Shown: piece after piece, positions 30,773 to 38,474 of the stretch
How the letters are laid out: each line of letters opens with the position of its first letter
Numbering within the stretch: the stretch's first letter is position 1
DNA from: DASWJS01 sp036397035
Lineage (GTDB): Bacteria; Actinomycetota; AC-67
Assembly: GCA_036397035.1 (NCBI GenBank)
Contig: DASWJS010000007.1
Span: forward strand, 62,001 to 126,000
Direction: 5' to 3'
DNA: 64,000 nt
The notes under the pieces: model-generated
The model's input: the letters and a program-made list of their open reading frames with translations, nothing else
Told to the model about the DNA's origin: nothing
Databases searched by the model: none
Position numbers and translations under genes: made by a program

Positions 30773-31585
30773 ATGAAGCAGCGCGCATTGTGGCTCGCGG
30801 TCGTCGCGGGTTTGCTGAGCCTCGGAGTCGCCACCGGCTCTTCGGCGCACACCTGCGACACCGACGTCCCGGACGAAAGCTGTGAGGAAAGCAAGGCGGT
30901 CGAGGACTGGCGCGGTTCGTACGTCCCGTTGTTCGAGCCGGTCGACAACAGCCGTGAGGCTCGGTTCGACCAGCAGCGCTGGCACGAGGAGTGCGCCAAG
31001 CCCGACGGCGAGAGCGCACAGATGTGCCAGTGGGCGTACGGCGGCGTGAGCGCCTTCCCGAACCGGGGCACGACGGAGAGTCCCGGCGAGACGACGCCGA
31101 ACGAGCTGCACGTCGGATTCGCAGCCAGCCACTGCTTCCTGTTCGAGTTCGCCCACCAATGCGAGGACCACGCGGAGGAGCGCGGCGAGGGCGTGCACGA
31201 CCGCCACGGCGGCGCGATCTACATCGACATCTGCGGCACGCCGAACCTGCAGAGCAAGCACTGCCGCAACGGGATCGTCGACACCCAGATCGGGATCACC
31301 GTCATCGACCACAACGCGTGCGGCACCTTCGTTCCGATCGTCGCGTGCACGGACGAGTACCACGTCCTTCGTCCGTTCGACCCCGACTACACCCAGGCGC
31401 AGATGGAGCAGTCGCTCGACGCGATCCAGGTCGCGCTCGCCGACCCCAAGGCGTTCCTGCGCGAGTGGTTCTGCGGGCACGAGGAGTTCTCGAGCACGCC
31501 GGACGACCCGGACACGCCGGAGGACGAGTACGAGGCGTACGGCGACTGCGCGTTCATCGGTCTGATCAACGGGCTGCCCGGCTAA
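30773..31585 (+). CDS. Secreted cysteine-rich hypothetical protein
   Basis: Not recognised. The 270-residue product has a clear signal peptide (LWLAVVAGLLSLGVATGSSA, probable cut before HTC). The mature part has twelve cysteines, an even number consistent with six disulfides. It is rich in acidic residues, His and aromatic residues (AASHCFLFEFAHQCEDH, GAIYIDICGTPNLQS, VIDHNACGTFVPIVACTDEYH). A strong GGAGGAAAGGG site precedes ATG 30773, a better ribosome site than most in this window, suggesting high expression. It lies 20 bases after the PQQ-propeller gene and is closed by a palindromic terminator. Both products are exported, so joint work at the cell surface is likely but unproven. Confidence 0.82.
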   Translation: MKQRALWLAVVAGLLSLGVATGSSAHTCDTDVPDESCEESKAVEDWRGSYVPLFEPVDNSREARFDQQRWHEECAKPDGESAQMCQWAYGGVSAFPNRGTTESPGETTPNELHVGFAASHCFLFEFAHQCEDHAEERGEGVHDRHGGAIYIDICGTPNLQSKHCRNGIVDTQIGITVIDHNACGTFVPIVACTDEYHVLRPFDPDYTQAQMEQSLDAIQVALADPKAFLREWFCGHEEFSSTPDDPDTPEDEYEAYGDCAFIGLINGLPG

Positions 31586-31600
31586 GCGGCTCGCAACGTT

Positions 31601-31632
31601 CGTCGAGAGGCCCCGCGCGGGGCCTCTCGACG
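31601..31632. terminator. Bidirectional palindromic terminator
   Basis: A perfect 32-base palindrome: a 14-base stem (CGTCGAGAGGCCCC and its complement) around GCGC, followed by TTT on the plus strand. It sits exactly between the convergent genes ending at 31585 and 31635 and can work in both directions. It is the only strong intrinsic-terminator-like stem I see between convergent genes here. Confidence 0.8.
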
Positions 31633-31634
31633 TT

Positions 31635-32690
31635 TCAGTCGTCGGCGTTGGCGGGGTCGTAGACCTCGACGATGCCCGTCCAGCCGAGCGGGCTGAACGC
31701 GCTCTGCCTGCGCGCGCCGCCCGCGATCACCAGCCCCCCGCGCACCATCGCCGAGGCCGAGCCGTGCGTGGCGACGATCGGCAGCGCCGCGTCGGTCCAC
31801 TCGTCTCCCCCGGGCTTGAGCACGAAGTGCCGATCGACCACGTGACCGCCGATCACGGCGGGTTGCTCGCCGCCGACGACGTGGATGCCGTCCGAGAGCG
31901 TCGCGACGGCCATGCCGCTCATGGGGACCGGCAGCGGCGGGCCCGCGCTCCAGGAGTCGGTGTTGACGTCGTAGACGTCGACGCGATCGGTGACCTCCTC
32001 GTCGCGTCCTCCGATCGCGTAGACGAGGTAGCCGGCGGTCGCGGCGACCAGGTGGTCGCGCTGCTCGGGCATCTCCGCGCCGATGGACCATTGCCCGGCT
32101 ATCGGGTCGTAGACGAGCACGTTCGACGTCGTGCCGCGGCCACCGATCACGTAGAGCTTGTTGTTGAGCGCGACCATCTGGTGGCCCATGCGCGCTTCGG
32201 GCATGTCCGGCAGCACGCGCCACTGGGTCTCGGTCGGGTCCAGCTCCCAGAAGTTCGCCTCGGGCGTCCAGTCGGTCGCCGTCTTCGCGCCGCCGGAGAC
32301 GTAGATCACGCCGCCGGTTCCGGCCGCGCCGATGTGGTGGCGGGGCTCGGGCAAGCGCGGGCCGTCGCGCCACGTCCCCGTGCCCGGGTCGAAGACATCG
32401 ACCAGGTCCGACGTGGACCCGAGGCCCGAGAGTCCTCCCATCACGAGCAGTTGGGTCAGGGAGGACTCGCACGGCTCGCCCGGCCGGCACTCGTCGTCGG
32501 CGACGCGCGCGCCGACCGCGGCGGCCATCTCGCCGCGCGGATGCGGCAGGTCCGGCAGGCGCACCCACACGTCCGCCTCGCGCGGCCCGGGCGTCGTGAT
32601 GCCGAGGTAGGCGATGAAGGCCCCGAAGACCACCGCGAGGACGGCGACGACGACGAGGACGCGCTTGAGCAACCGCTTCAGGAGCTTCAC
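31635..32690 (-). CDS. Membrane-anchored Kelch-repeat protein
   Basis: Protein of 351 residues. A basic N terminus (KLLKRLLKR) and one hydrophobic helix (VLVVVAVLAVVFGAFIAYLG, about 11-30) anchor it with the rest outside. About six Kelch units follow, with the GG and Y/W-x6-W spacing: LLVMGGLSGLGSTSDLVDVF, VIYVSGGAKT, LYVIGGRGTTSNVLVYDPIA, VYAIGGRDEEVTDRVDVYDV, IHVVGGEQPA, LVIAGGARRQS. Such propellers bind proteins or sugars. The start is GTG at 32690, with TATCCT (minus, 32705-32700) nine bases upstream. It shares a 50-base divergent promoter region with the 32741 operon. Function unknown. Confidence 0.87.
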   Translation of the reverse strand: MKLLKRLLKRVLVVVAVLAVVFGAFIAYLGITTPGPREADVWVRLPDLPHPRGEMAAAVGARVADDECRPGEPCESSLTQLLVMGGLSGLGSTSDLVDVFDPGTGTWRDGPRLPEPRHHIGAAGTGGVIYVSGGAKTATDWTPEANFWELDPTETQWRVLPDMPEARMGHQMVALNNKLYVIGGRGTTSNVLVYDPIAGQWSIGAEMPEQRDHLVAATAGYLVYAIGGRDEEVTDRVDVYDVNTDSWSAGPPLPVPMSGMAVATLSDGIHVVGGEQPAVIGGHVVDRHFVLKPGGDEWTDAALPIVATHGSASAMVRGGLVIAGGARRQSAFSPLGWTGIVEVYDPANADD

Positions 32691-32699
32691 CGACGCGGC

Positions 32700-32731
32700 A
32701 GGATAGCCCCAGCGGCGCCCCGGCGTAGACT
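32700..32731. promoter_or_regulatory. Back-to-back leaderless promoters
   Basis: The minus strand carries TATCCT (32705-32700), nine bases before the GTG at 32690. The plus strand carries TAGACT (32726-32731), nine bases before the ATG at 32741. The 50-base gap thus seems to hold both promoters and little else. Confidence 0.5.
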
Positions 32732-32740
32732 CGCGCTTCC

Positions 32741-33721
32741 ATGAAGATCGTCTCCCTGGCGCCGCTCGGCGGACCCGCGCTCGAGCGCATCCGGGCGCTC
32801 GGCACGCTCGAGCTTGATCCCTGGATCGACCACGTGCCGATCAAGCTGCACGCGGCGGACGAGCTGCGCGCGCGCCTCGAGGGCGTCGAGGCGCTGATCG
32901 TCGAGGCCGACCACGTCTCGCGCGAGGTGATCGAGGGATCGAGCCTCCGGCTGCTCGGCGTCTGCCGGGGCGATCCCAACAACGTCGACCTGGCCGCGGC
33001 CGCGACCGCCGGCGTCACCGTCGTGCGAACGCCCGGGCGAAACGCAGGCGGCGTCGCGGACCTCACCGTCGGGCTGATCATCGGGCTGCTCCGGGGGATC
33101 GTGGCCGCCGACGCCGACGTCCGCGCCGGCCGCTGGGTCGTGGACGGGCGAATCGCGCAGCAGCGGTACCTCGGCCGCGAGGTGAGCAGCGTGACCGCGG
33201 GCCTGGTCGGGTGCGGGGCCGTCGGCCGCGCCGCGGCGGCCCGCCTGAACGCCCTCGGCGCGACCGTCCTCGGCTACGACGCGGCCCTTCCCGCCGCCGA
33301 CCTTCGCGCGCTTTCGATCGAGCCGGTCCGGGACCTGGGCGAGCTGGTCGCGCGGGCCGACGTCGTAAGCATCCATGCGCCGCTCCTGCCGGCGACACGC
33401 GGTCTCGTGGGCGAAGCCGAGCTGTCGCGCGCGCGCGCGGGGACGTTCCTGGTGAACACCGCCCGATACGGGATCGTCGAGGAAGGCGCGCTGCTCACCG
33501 CGCTCGCGGACGGACGGCTCGCAGGCGCCGCCTTCGACCACTTCGAGAACGAGTTCCTTCCGCCCGATCACCCGCTTGTGGGAATGCCGAACGTGATCCT
33601 CACCCCGCACATCGGCGGCACCACCCGCGAGACCGTCGCCACCCACACCGCGATCATCGCCGGCGGCTTCGAGGCGGCGCTCGCCGGACGCCCGCACCCG
33701 GCGATCGTGACCGCGCCGTGA
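32741..33721 (+). CDS. D-isomer-specific 2-hydroxyacid dehydrogenase (NAD)
   Basis: 326-residue member of the D-2-hydroxyacid dehydrogenase family (3-phosphoglycerate/formate dehydrogenase fold), converting a 2-hydroxy acid to the 2-oxo acid or the reverse. Seen: the dinucleotide loop GLVGCGAVGRAAAARL, the catalytic Arg in VNTARYGIVEEGALLTAL, the Glu in FDHFENEFLPPDHPL, and the His in VILTPHIGGTTRETV. All three catalytic residues are in place. It opens a three-gene unit with an FGGY kinase (GTGA overlap) and a class II aldolase. The trio suggests breakdown of a sugar or sugar acid in which this enzyme makes or removes a keto group; no known pathway is matched with certainty. Confidence 0.9.
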   Translation: MKIVSLAPLGGPALERIRALGTLELDPWIDHVPIKLHAADELRARLEGVEALIVEADHVSREVIEGSSLRLLGVCRGDPNNVDLAAAATAGVTVVRTPGRNAGGVADLTVGLIIGLLRGIVAADADVRAGRWVVDGRIAQQRYLGREVSSVTAGLVGCGAVGRAAAARLNALGATVLGYDAALPAADLRALSIEPVRDLGELVARADVVSIHAPLLPATRGLVGEAELSRARAGTFLVNTARYGIVEEGALLTALADGRLAGAAFDHFENEFLPPDHPLVGMPNVILTPHIGGTTRETVATHTAIIAGGFEAALAGRPHPAIVTAP

Positions 33722-35130
33722 CCGCGTACGCCGGCCTCGACGCCGGCACCGGCGGCGTGCGATGCCTCGTGATCGACGAGCACGGCGAGCGGCTCGCCTC
33801 GCGCGCGGCGCCCTGGAGCTACACGACCGACGACGCCGGCTTCCCCGTGCTCGAGGCCGATGCGGTCGTGCGGGCGGTGAACGAGGTGCTCGGACCGGCG
33901 ATCGCCGAGGCCGGCGGCGTGCAAGCGATCGGCGTCGCCTCGCAGCGCACGGGCGTCGTGCTGCTCGACCGCGACGATCGCGAGCTGCTGGTCGCGCCGA
34001 ACGCCGACGGGCGCGCCATCGCCGAGGGCGTCGCGATGGAGCGCGAGCACGGCAAGGAGATCTACCGCGTCGCCGGACGCCTGCCGGCGATGCTCTACCT
34101 TCCCGCGCGCCTCGCGTGGTGGCGCGCGAACCGCGCCGCCGGCGTCGCGCACGCGCTCGCGCTGTCGGACTGGATCGTGTGGCGCCTCGGCGGCGCGATG
34201 GCGACCGAGCCGACCCAGGCCGCGGAGATGCTCGTCTACGACGTCGACGCGGGCGCGTGGAGCGAGTCGCTGTGCGTGCGGCTCGGGGTGCCTGCCGGGA
34301 TCCTGCCGCCGGTGCTCGAGCGCGGGGCGAGCGCGGGTGCGGCCGCGGACGGCGCGCGCCTCGTCCCCGCGGGGGCCGACACGCAAGCGGGCCTCGTCGG
34401 GGCCGGCGCGGCTCGCGCGGGAGTCGCGACGGTGACGGCCGGGACCACGATGCTCGCCGGGCGATGCGCGACGAACGCGCTGCCGGACCCGAAAGGAGAG
34501 CTGTGGCGGTCGCCGACGCCGGTCGAGGGCTTGACGCTCGTGGAGGCGCACTGCGGGGAAGCCGGCGCGCTCGCGGCGTGGTTCGCGACGCTGTTCGACC
34601 TGTCGCCCGCGGGCTTCGCGTCGCTTGCCGAGAAGGGACAACCGGGTGGGGGCGGCGTGCAGGTCGTCGACCCGTGGCCGTCGCAGGCTCGCCGCTTCCC
34701 ACTCGTTCGACGTGCCGAGCTGTCCTTCGCCGCGCCGCTGCTCGCGCTCGGCCGGCCGCGCGAGGACGTCGCGCGCGCGGTGTTCGAAGGGATCGCCTTC
34801 GCCGCGGCCGAAGGGCTCGAGCGCGTTGGGATGGCGGACGAGGTCGTCGCCGTCGGCGGCGTGACGGGCTCGCGGGCGTTCGCCGACGCGCTCGCCGGGG
34901 GAACCGGGCGCCCGGTGCGCGTGGTGCGCGGGGACGTCGCGGCGCGCGGCGCGGCGATCGTGGCCGCGGCCGAGGACGCGGGCGGGGTCGTGGCCGCGAT
35001 GGAGCGCATGGCCGACCGGGGCGCGGTCGTCGCGCCCGATCCCGCGCAGGACTACCCTTCGCACCGCGCCGCGTGGCGCGCGCGGGCCGAGCGGACGGTC
35101 GCGGAGGACGTGACGATCGAGGACGTGTAG
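33718..35130 (+). CDS. FGGY-family carbohydrate kinase
   Basis: 470-residue FGGY kinase, phosphorylating a sugar or polyol with ATP. The N-terminal AYAGLDAGTGGVRCLVIDE is the first phosphate loop, IGVASQRTGVVLLDRD the conserved Gln/Arg-bearing strand, and VTAGTTMLAGR plus VAVGGVTGSRAFADALAG build the second ATP-binding half. The family covers xylulose, ribulose, fuculose, glycerol and AI-2 kinases; this one cannot be assigned to a substrate by eye. GTG 33718 overlaps the dehydrogenase stop by four bases, and the aldolase ATG follows directly after its stop TAG. The order dehydrogenase-kinase-aldolase implies a ketose or keto-acid phosphorylated before aldol cleavage. Confidence 0.9.
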   Translation: MTAYAGLDAGTGGVRCLVIDEHGERLASRAAPWSYTTDDAGFPVLEADAVVRAVNEVLGPAIAEAGGVQAIGVASQRTGVVLLDRDDRELLVAPNADGRAIAEGVAMEREHGKEIYRVAGRLPAMLYLPARLAWWRANRAAGVAHALALSDWIVWRLGGAMATEPTQAAEMLVYDVDAGAWSESLCVRLGVPAGILPPVLERGASAGAAADGARLVPAGADTQAGLVGAGAARAGVATVTAGTTMLAGRCATNALPDPKGELWRSPTPVEGLTLVEAHCGEAGALAAWFATLFDLSPAGFASLAEKGQPGGGGVQVVDPWPSQARRFPLVRRAELSFAAPLLALGRPREDVARAVFEGIAFAAAEGLERVGMADEVVAVGGVTGSRAFADALAGGTGRPVRVVRGDVAARGAAIVAAAEDAGGVVAAMERMADRGAVVAPDPAQDYPSHRAAWRARAERTVAEDVTIEDV

Positions 35131-35787
35131 ATGCGCTACATCGAGCAGCGAGAAGCCGTGTGCCGCTTCGCGGTCGAGATGGAGGAGCGCGGGCTCACAT
35201 GGGGCACCGCGGGGAACGTGAGCTGCCGCGTGGAGGAAGGGGCGCTCGTGACGCCCTCCACGATGCCATATCGGGAGATCACGCCCGCCGACGTGAACCT
35301 GATGGCGCTCGACGGCACGCTGCTCCCCGACGAAGGGACGAACGAACGCGCGCCCTCGGTCGAGCACAAGGTTCACCTCGCCTGCTATCGGGCTCGCGAC
35401 GACGTCGGCGCCGTGATCCACGCGCACCCGCTCGTTGCGAGCGCCTTCGCGGCGGCTCGCGTGCCGCTCCCGTCCTTCCTGGACGAGATGGGGGTCTTCG
35501 TCGGCGACGAGGTGCGCGTCGCCGAGTACGCGATCAGCGGGACGCCGGACATCGCGGAGAACGTGGTGAAGGCGATGGGGGAGACGGCCAACGCGGTCTT
35601 CCTCGCCTCGCACGGGCTCGTCGCGTGCGGGCGCGACCTCCGCGCGGCGATGCACGTCGCCGGCCAGGTCGAGCGCGCCGCCCAGACGTACCTCGCCGCG
35701 ACGATGCTGGGCGGGCCGGCCGAGCTACCGGAGGACGCGCGGAAGCTCTTCGCGGCCGTCTTCGACTACAAGCGCCTGAACGACTGA
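35131..35787 (+). CDS. Class II aldolase/adducin-family protein (fuculose-phosphate-aldolase-like)
   Basis: 218-residue zinc aldolase or epimerase of the AraD/FucA family. Typical parts: FAVEMEERGLTWGTAGNVSC (substrate phosphate loop), VTPSTMPYREITPADVNLM, EHKVHLACYRARDD with the catalytic acid, VIHAHPLVASAFAAA (two zinc His), and FLASHGLVACGRDLRAAMH (third zinc His). It cleaves or epimerises a phosphorylated sugar, probably the product of the preceding kinase. Its ATG begins on the base after the kinase stop, so translation is coupled. It ends the operon and converges on the acyltransferase gene three bases away. Confidence 0.92.
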   Translation: MRYIEQREAVCRFAVEMEERGLTWGTAGNVSCRVEEGALVTPSTMPYREITPADVNLMALDGTLLPDEGTNERAPSVEHKVHLACYRARDDVGAVIHAHPLVASAFAAARVPLPSFLDEMGVFVGDEVRVAEYAISGTPDIAENVVKAMGETANAVFLASHGLVACGRDLRAAMHVAGQVERAAQTYLAATMLGGPAELPEDARKLFAAVFDYKRLND

Positions 35788-35790
35788 GAC

Positions 35791-36759
35791 CTACAGGAAC
35801 GAGCGGCGCCGCCGCTTGAGCGTGTCGTTGACGAGGGCCTGGACGACGCCACGGACCTCCTCGGCCAGTTCCAGCACGAGCTGGGTGTCCTCTGCCGCCG
35901 CCGCCCCGTACTGGATCATCGGGATCGGCTCGCCGAAGGAAATGAGCCACTTGCTCGGCAGCGGGATCGCGCCGAGCGGGCCCAGGATCGGAAAGGTCGG
36001 CGTAACCGGGAAGTACGGGAGCCCGAAACGTCGTGCGACGAAGCCGAGGTTCGCCACCATCGGGTAGGCCTCCTCGGCGCCGACGATCGCCACGGGAACG
36101 ATCGGGGCGCCGGTCTCCAGGCACACCTCGATGAAGCCGCCGCGCCCGAACCGCTGCAACTTGTAGCGCTTCTTCCACCCCTTGCCGATGCCCTTGAACC
36201 CTTCCGGGAACACGCCGAGCAGCTCGCCGGCGCGCATCAGGTTCAGGGTCTCCTCGCGGTCGGCGCGGGCGTTGCCGGCAACGCGAACGAGCCGCCCGAA
36301 GCCGGGGATCCGGAACGCGAGGTCGGCCGCGAGCAGCCACGGGTTGCGGCCGTGCTCCTTCAGCACGGCGAGCTTGAGCATCGCGCCGTCGATCGGAATG
36401 GTCCCCGAGTGGTTCGCGACGAGCAGCGCGGGGCCTTCGGTCGGGATGTTCTCGACGCCGAAGGTCTCCACCCGCCAGTACCCGGCGTAGATCGGCATCG
36501 CGAGCGGCATCAGGGCGCGCACGAGGTCCGGGTCGTGCTCCAAGTCTCCGCGTGCCGCGCGCTGGTTCACGAGCGCCTTCGTCATCGAGCGGCGCCACTC
36601 GGCGAAGAACTCCGACGGCGAGGACGGGTGCTCGGTCCGCGCCGGGCCGGCATGCCGCGCGCAATAGGGCATCCCCGCGGCGGCGGGCTCTGGACACGGG
36701 ACGGGCTCGGATCCTCCGACCAGGACCGCGCGGCACCCCTCGTGGCCGGCGACGCTCAC
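35791..36759 (-). CDS. Lysophospholipid acyltransferase-family protein with an N-terminal Cys/His cluster
   Basis: 322 residues. The acyltransferase part (about 95-310) has NHSGTIPIDGAMLKLAVLKE in place of the PlsC NHx4D site, FPEGFKGIGKGWKKRY, and GAPIVPVAIVGAEEAYPMV. This is the hemolysin-like/DAGAT-like branch of glycerolipid acyltransferases. The first 40 residues carry C-x13-C-x9-C-x2-H (CPEPAAAGMPYCARHAG at its end), which looks like a small metal-binding knuckle and is unusual for the family. A 12-residue linker rich in Pro and Ser follows. GTG 36759 overlaps the stop of the upstream alpha/beta hydrolase (GTGA). The longer frame upstream is unalignable. A role in lipid or wax ester synthesis is likely; acceptor unknown. 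Confidence 0.83.
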   Translation of the reverse strand: MSVAGHEGCRAVLVGGSEPVPCPEPAAAGMPYCARHAGPARTEHPSSPSEFFAEWRRSMTKALVNQRAARGDLEHDPDLVRALMPLAMPIYAGYWRVETFGVENIPTEGPALLVANHSGTIPIDGAMLKLAVLKEHGRNPWLLAADLAFRIPGFGRLVRVAGNARADREETLNLMRAGELLGVFPEGFKGIGKGWKKRYKLQRFGRGGFIEVCLETGAPIVPVAIVGAEEAYPMVANLGFVARRFGLPYFPVTPTFPILGPLGAIPLPSKWLISFGEPIPMIQYGAAAAEDTQLVLELAEEVRGVVQALVNDTLKRRRRSFL

Positions 36760-37571
36760 GCGCGCTTCTCCCGCGGCGGACGTTCCGGGACGTCCTCTTC
36801 GCCGGGGATGGGCCTGGGCTGAGCGACCTCTCGCAACACGTGGTCGATCGTGCCCGCGAAGAGGTCGGGATGCTTGAAGGGCCAGTCGTGGTCGGGACGG
36901 ATCGCGGGGTTGTCGATGGTGATCAGCTCGCACGAAAGCTCCTCCGCCGCCCGTCTCCCCAGCGCCGCCGGCAGGAGGGTGTCGTAGGTCGCCCACACGA
37001 TCGCGCGGGGGATGCCGAGGTCGGCGATGGCGCGCAGCGGCTCGTCGTGGCCGCTGCCGAGGAACCAGCGCGCCGATCGCCAGAGACTGCCGAGGCCGTT
37101 TGCGGACGAAGCCGCCCGGATCAGGGCCGCGGCCGCCGGGCCGTGCGCCGCGATGCGGTAGTGCGTGCCGGGAAGCAGGATTCGACCGAGCCGAAGGCCG
37201 CCCATCGAGATCAGCGGGCTGTTGACCGCCACGAACGCCGTGACGAAGTCGGTGTGGTTCAGCGTGATGCGCGACCCGATCACGCCGCCGAACGAGTGCC
37301 CGACGACCGGAGCAGGCGCCGCCTCGACCGCGGCCATCGCCTCCGCCGCCAACTCGGCCGCGCCGTCCACCGACCAGTCCTTGGCGACCGCGGTGTTGGG
37401 CGCGATCACCCGGAAGCCGCGGTCGGCGAGCCGGATCATCGCCTCCTCGTACGCGCGTCCCGACAGCCCCCAGCCGTGCAGCAGGACCAGGGGACGGCCG
37501 TCGCCGGCGACGAACACATCCATTGGACGGGTCCGGTGGCGAAGCCGGTAGCGTGCGACGTCGGAACTCAT
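36756..37571 (-). CDS. Alpha/beta hydrolase
   Basis: 271-residue alpha/beta hydrolase. RPLVLLHGWGLSGRAYEEAM gives the oxyanion HG motif, VVGHSFGGVIGSRI the nucleophile elbow with Ser, ATYDTLLPAALGRR the likely acid, and IRPDHDWPFKHPDLF the catalytic His area. Residues after about 250 (RPIPGEEDVPERPPREKRA) are a charged tail. No signal peptide is visible. It is coupled to the acyltransferase downstream, which suggests lipid turnover, and is transcribed divergently from the DegV gene through overlapping -10 boxes. Esterase, lipase or other hydrolase activity is all possible. Confidence 0.87.
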   Translation of the reverse strand: MSSDVARYRLRHRTRPMDVFVAGDGRPLVLLHGWGLSGRAYEEAMIRLADRGFRVIAPNTAVAKDWSVDGAAELAAEAMAAVEAAPAPVVGHSFGGVIGSRITLNHTDFVTAFVAVNSPLISMGGLRLGRILLPGTHYRIAAHGPAAAALIRAASSANGLGSLWRSARWFLGSGHDEPLRAIADLGIPRAIVWATYDTLLPAALGRRAAEELSCELITIDNPAIRPDHDWPFKHPDLFAGTIDHVLREVAQPRPIPGEEDVPERPPREKRA

Positions 37572-37587
37572 CTGCGAACCACGCGAG

Positions 37588-37597
37588 TATGGTATAC
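37588..37597. promoter_or_regulatory. Overlapping divergent -10 boxes
   Basis: The plus strand reads TATGGT (37588-37593) and the minus strand TACCAT (37594-37589), partly within the palindrome GTATAC (37592-37597). The two polymerases would compete, so the hydrolase and DegV genes may be expressed in an exclusive manner. Confidence 0.45.
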
Positions 37598-37640
37598 GCG
37601 CCTCGGAGGGGGCCCGGAACCCGTCGGGAAGGAGCCGATC

Positions 37641-38474
37641 GTGCGCGTCGCCGTCGTGACCGACTCCGCGTCCAACCTCCCGCGAGAGGTCATCGCCGAG
37701 CACGGGATCCACGTCGTGCCGATGATCCTGAAGTTCGGCGAGGAGGTTCTCTACGACGGCGTGGACCTGGACGTGCAGGACTTCTACCGGCGCCTCGTCG
37801 ACGAGCAGGTGCCGGCGTCGACCTCGGCTCCCTCGGCGGGCGACTACCGCGACGTGTTCGAGCGCGCGCTCGCCGACGCGGACGTGACCGTGTGCGTCAC
37901 GGTCGCGTCCTTCTTGAGCGTCTCCCACGAGGCCGCCGTGCAGGCCGCCGCTTCCTTCGGCGAGCGGGTGCGCGTCGTCGACTCCGGCAGCGCCTCGCTC
38001 GGCGAGGGACTCGCGGTCCTGGAAGCCGCGCGCGCGGCCTCGGACGGGGCGGGCGCCGATCAGGTTGCCGCGCGCGCGGCCGACGTCGCGAGCCGGACCG
38101 CCTTCGTGGCGACCATCGACACCTTCGAGTTCCTGCGGCGCGGCGGTCGCGTCAACGCGCTCATGGCCTACGCGGCGACGACGCTGAACATCAAGCCCGT
38201 GTTCGCCGTGCGGGGCGGCAAGGTCGAGCAGCTCGGCCGCCCGCGAACGCGCGCGCGCGCGCTCGACCGGATCGTGGAGGAGGTCCGTCGCGGGGCGGGC
38301 CACGGGCGCCCGCGGATCGGCGTCGCGCACGCGAACTGCGCGGAAGAGGCCGCCGCTCTGGCCGAGCGCCTGCGCGCCGAGTTCGATCCGAAGGAGACCC
38401 TGGTCAGCGCGTTCACGCCCCTCATGGGCGCACACACCGGACCGGGCGTCCTCGGCGTCGCCTTCTGGCGCTGA
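37641..38474 (+). CDS. degV: DegV-family fatty-acid-binding protein
   Basis: 277 residues with DegV/FakB features: VRVAVVTDSASNLPREVIAE at the N terminus, the STSAPSAGDY loop that holds the fatty-acid carboxylate, VRVVDSGSASLGEGLAVLEA, TFEFLRRGGRVNAL, and the final GAHTGPGVLGVAFW. These proteins carry a fatty acid, in other bacteria for the kinase FakA. No FakA gene is in the window, so a partner is not shown. GTG 37641 has a strong GGAAGGAG site six bases upstream; the frame is open far upstream but unalignable. Its neighbours, an acyltransferase and a hydrolase, fit lipid handling. Confidence 0.93.
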   Translation: MRVAVVTDSASNLPREVIAEHGIHVVPMILKFGEEVLYDGVDLDVQDFYRRLVDEQVPASTSAPSAGDYRDVFERALADADVTVCVTVASFLSVSHEAAVQAAASFGERVRVVDSGSASLGEGLAVLEAARAASDGAGADQVAARAADVASRTAFVATIDTFEFLRRGGRVNALMAYAATTLNIKPVFAVRGGKVEQLGRPRTRARALDRIVEEVRRGAGHGRPRIGVAHANCAEEAAALAERLRAEFDPKETLVSAFTPLMGAHTGPGVLGVAFWR

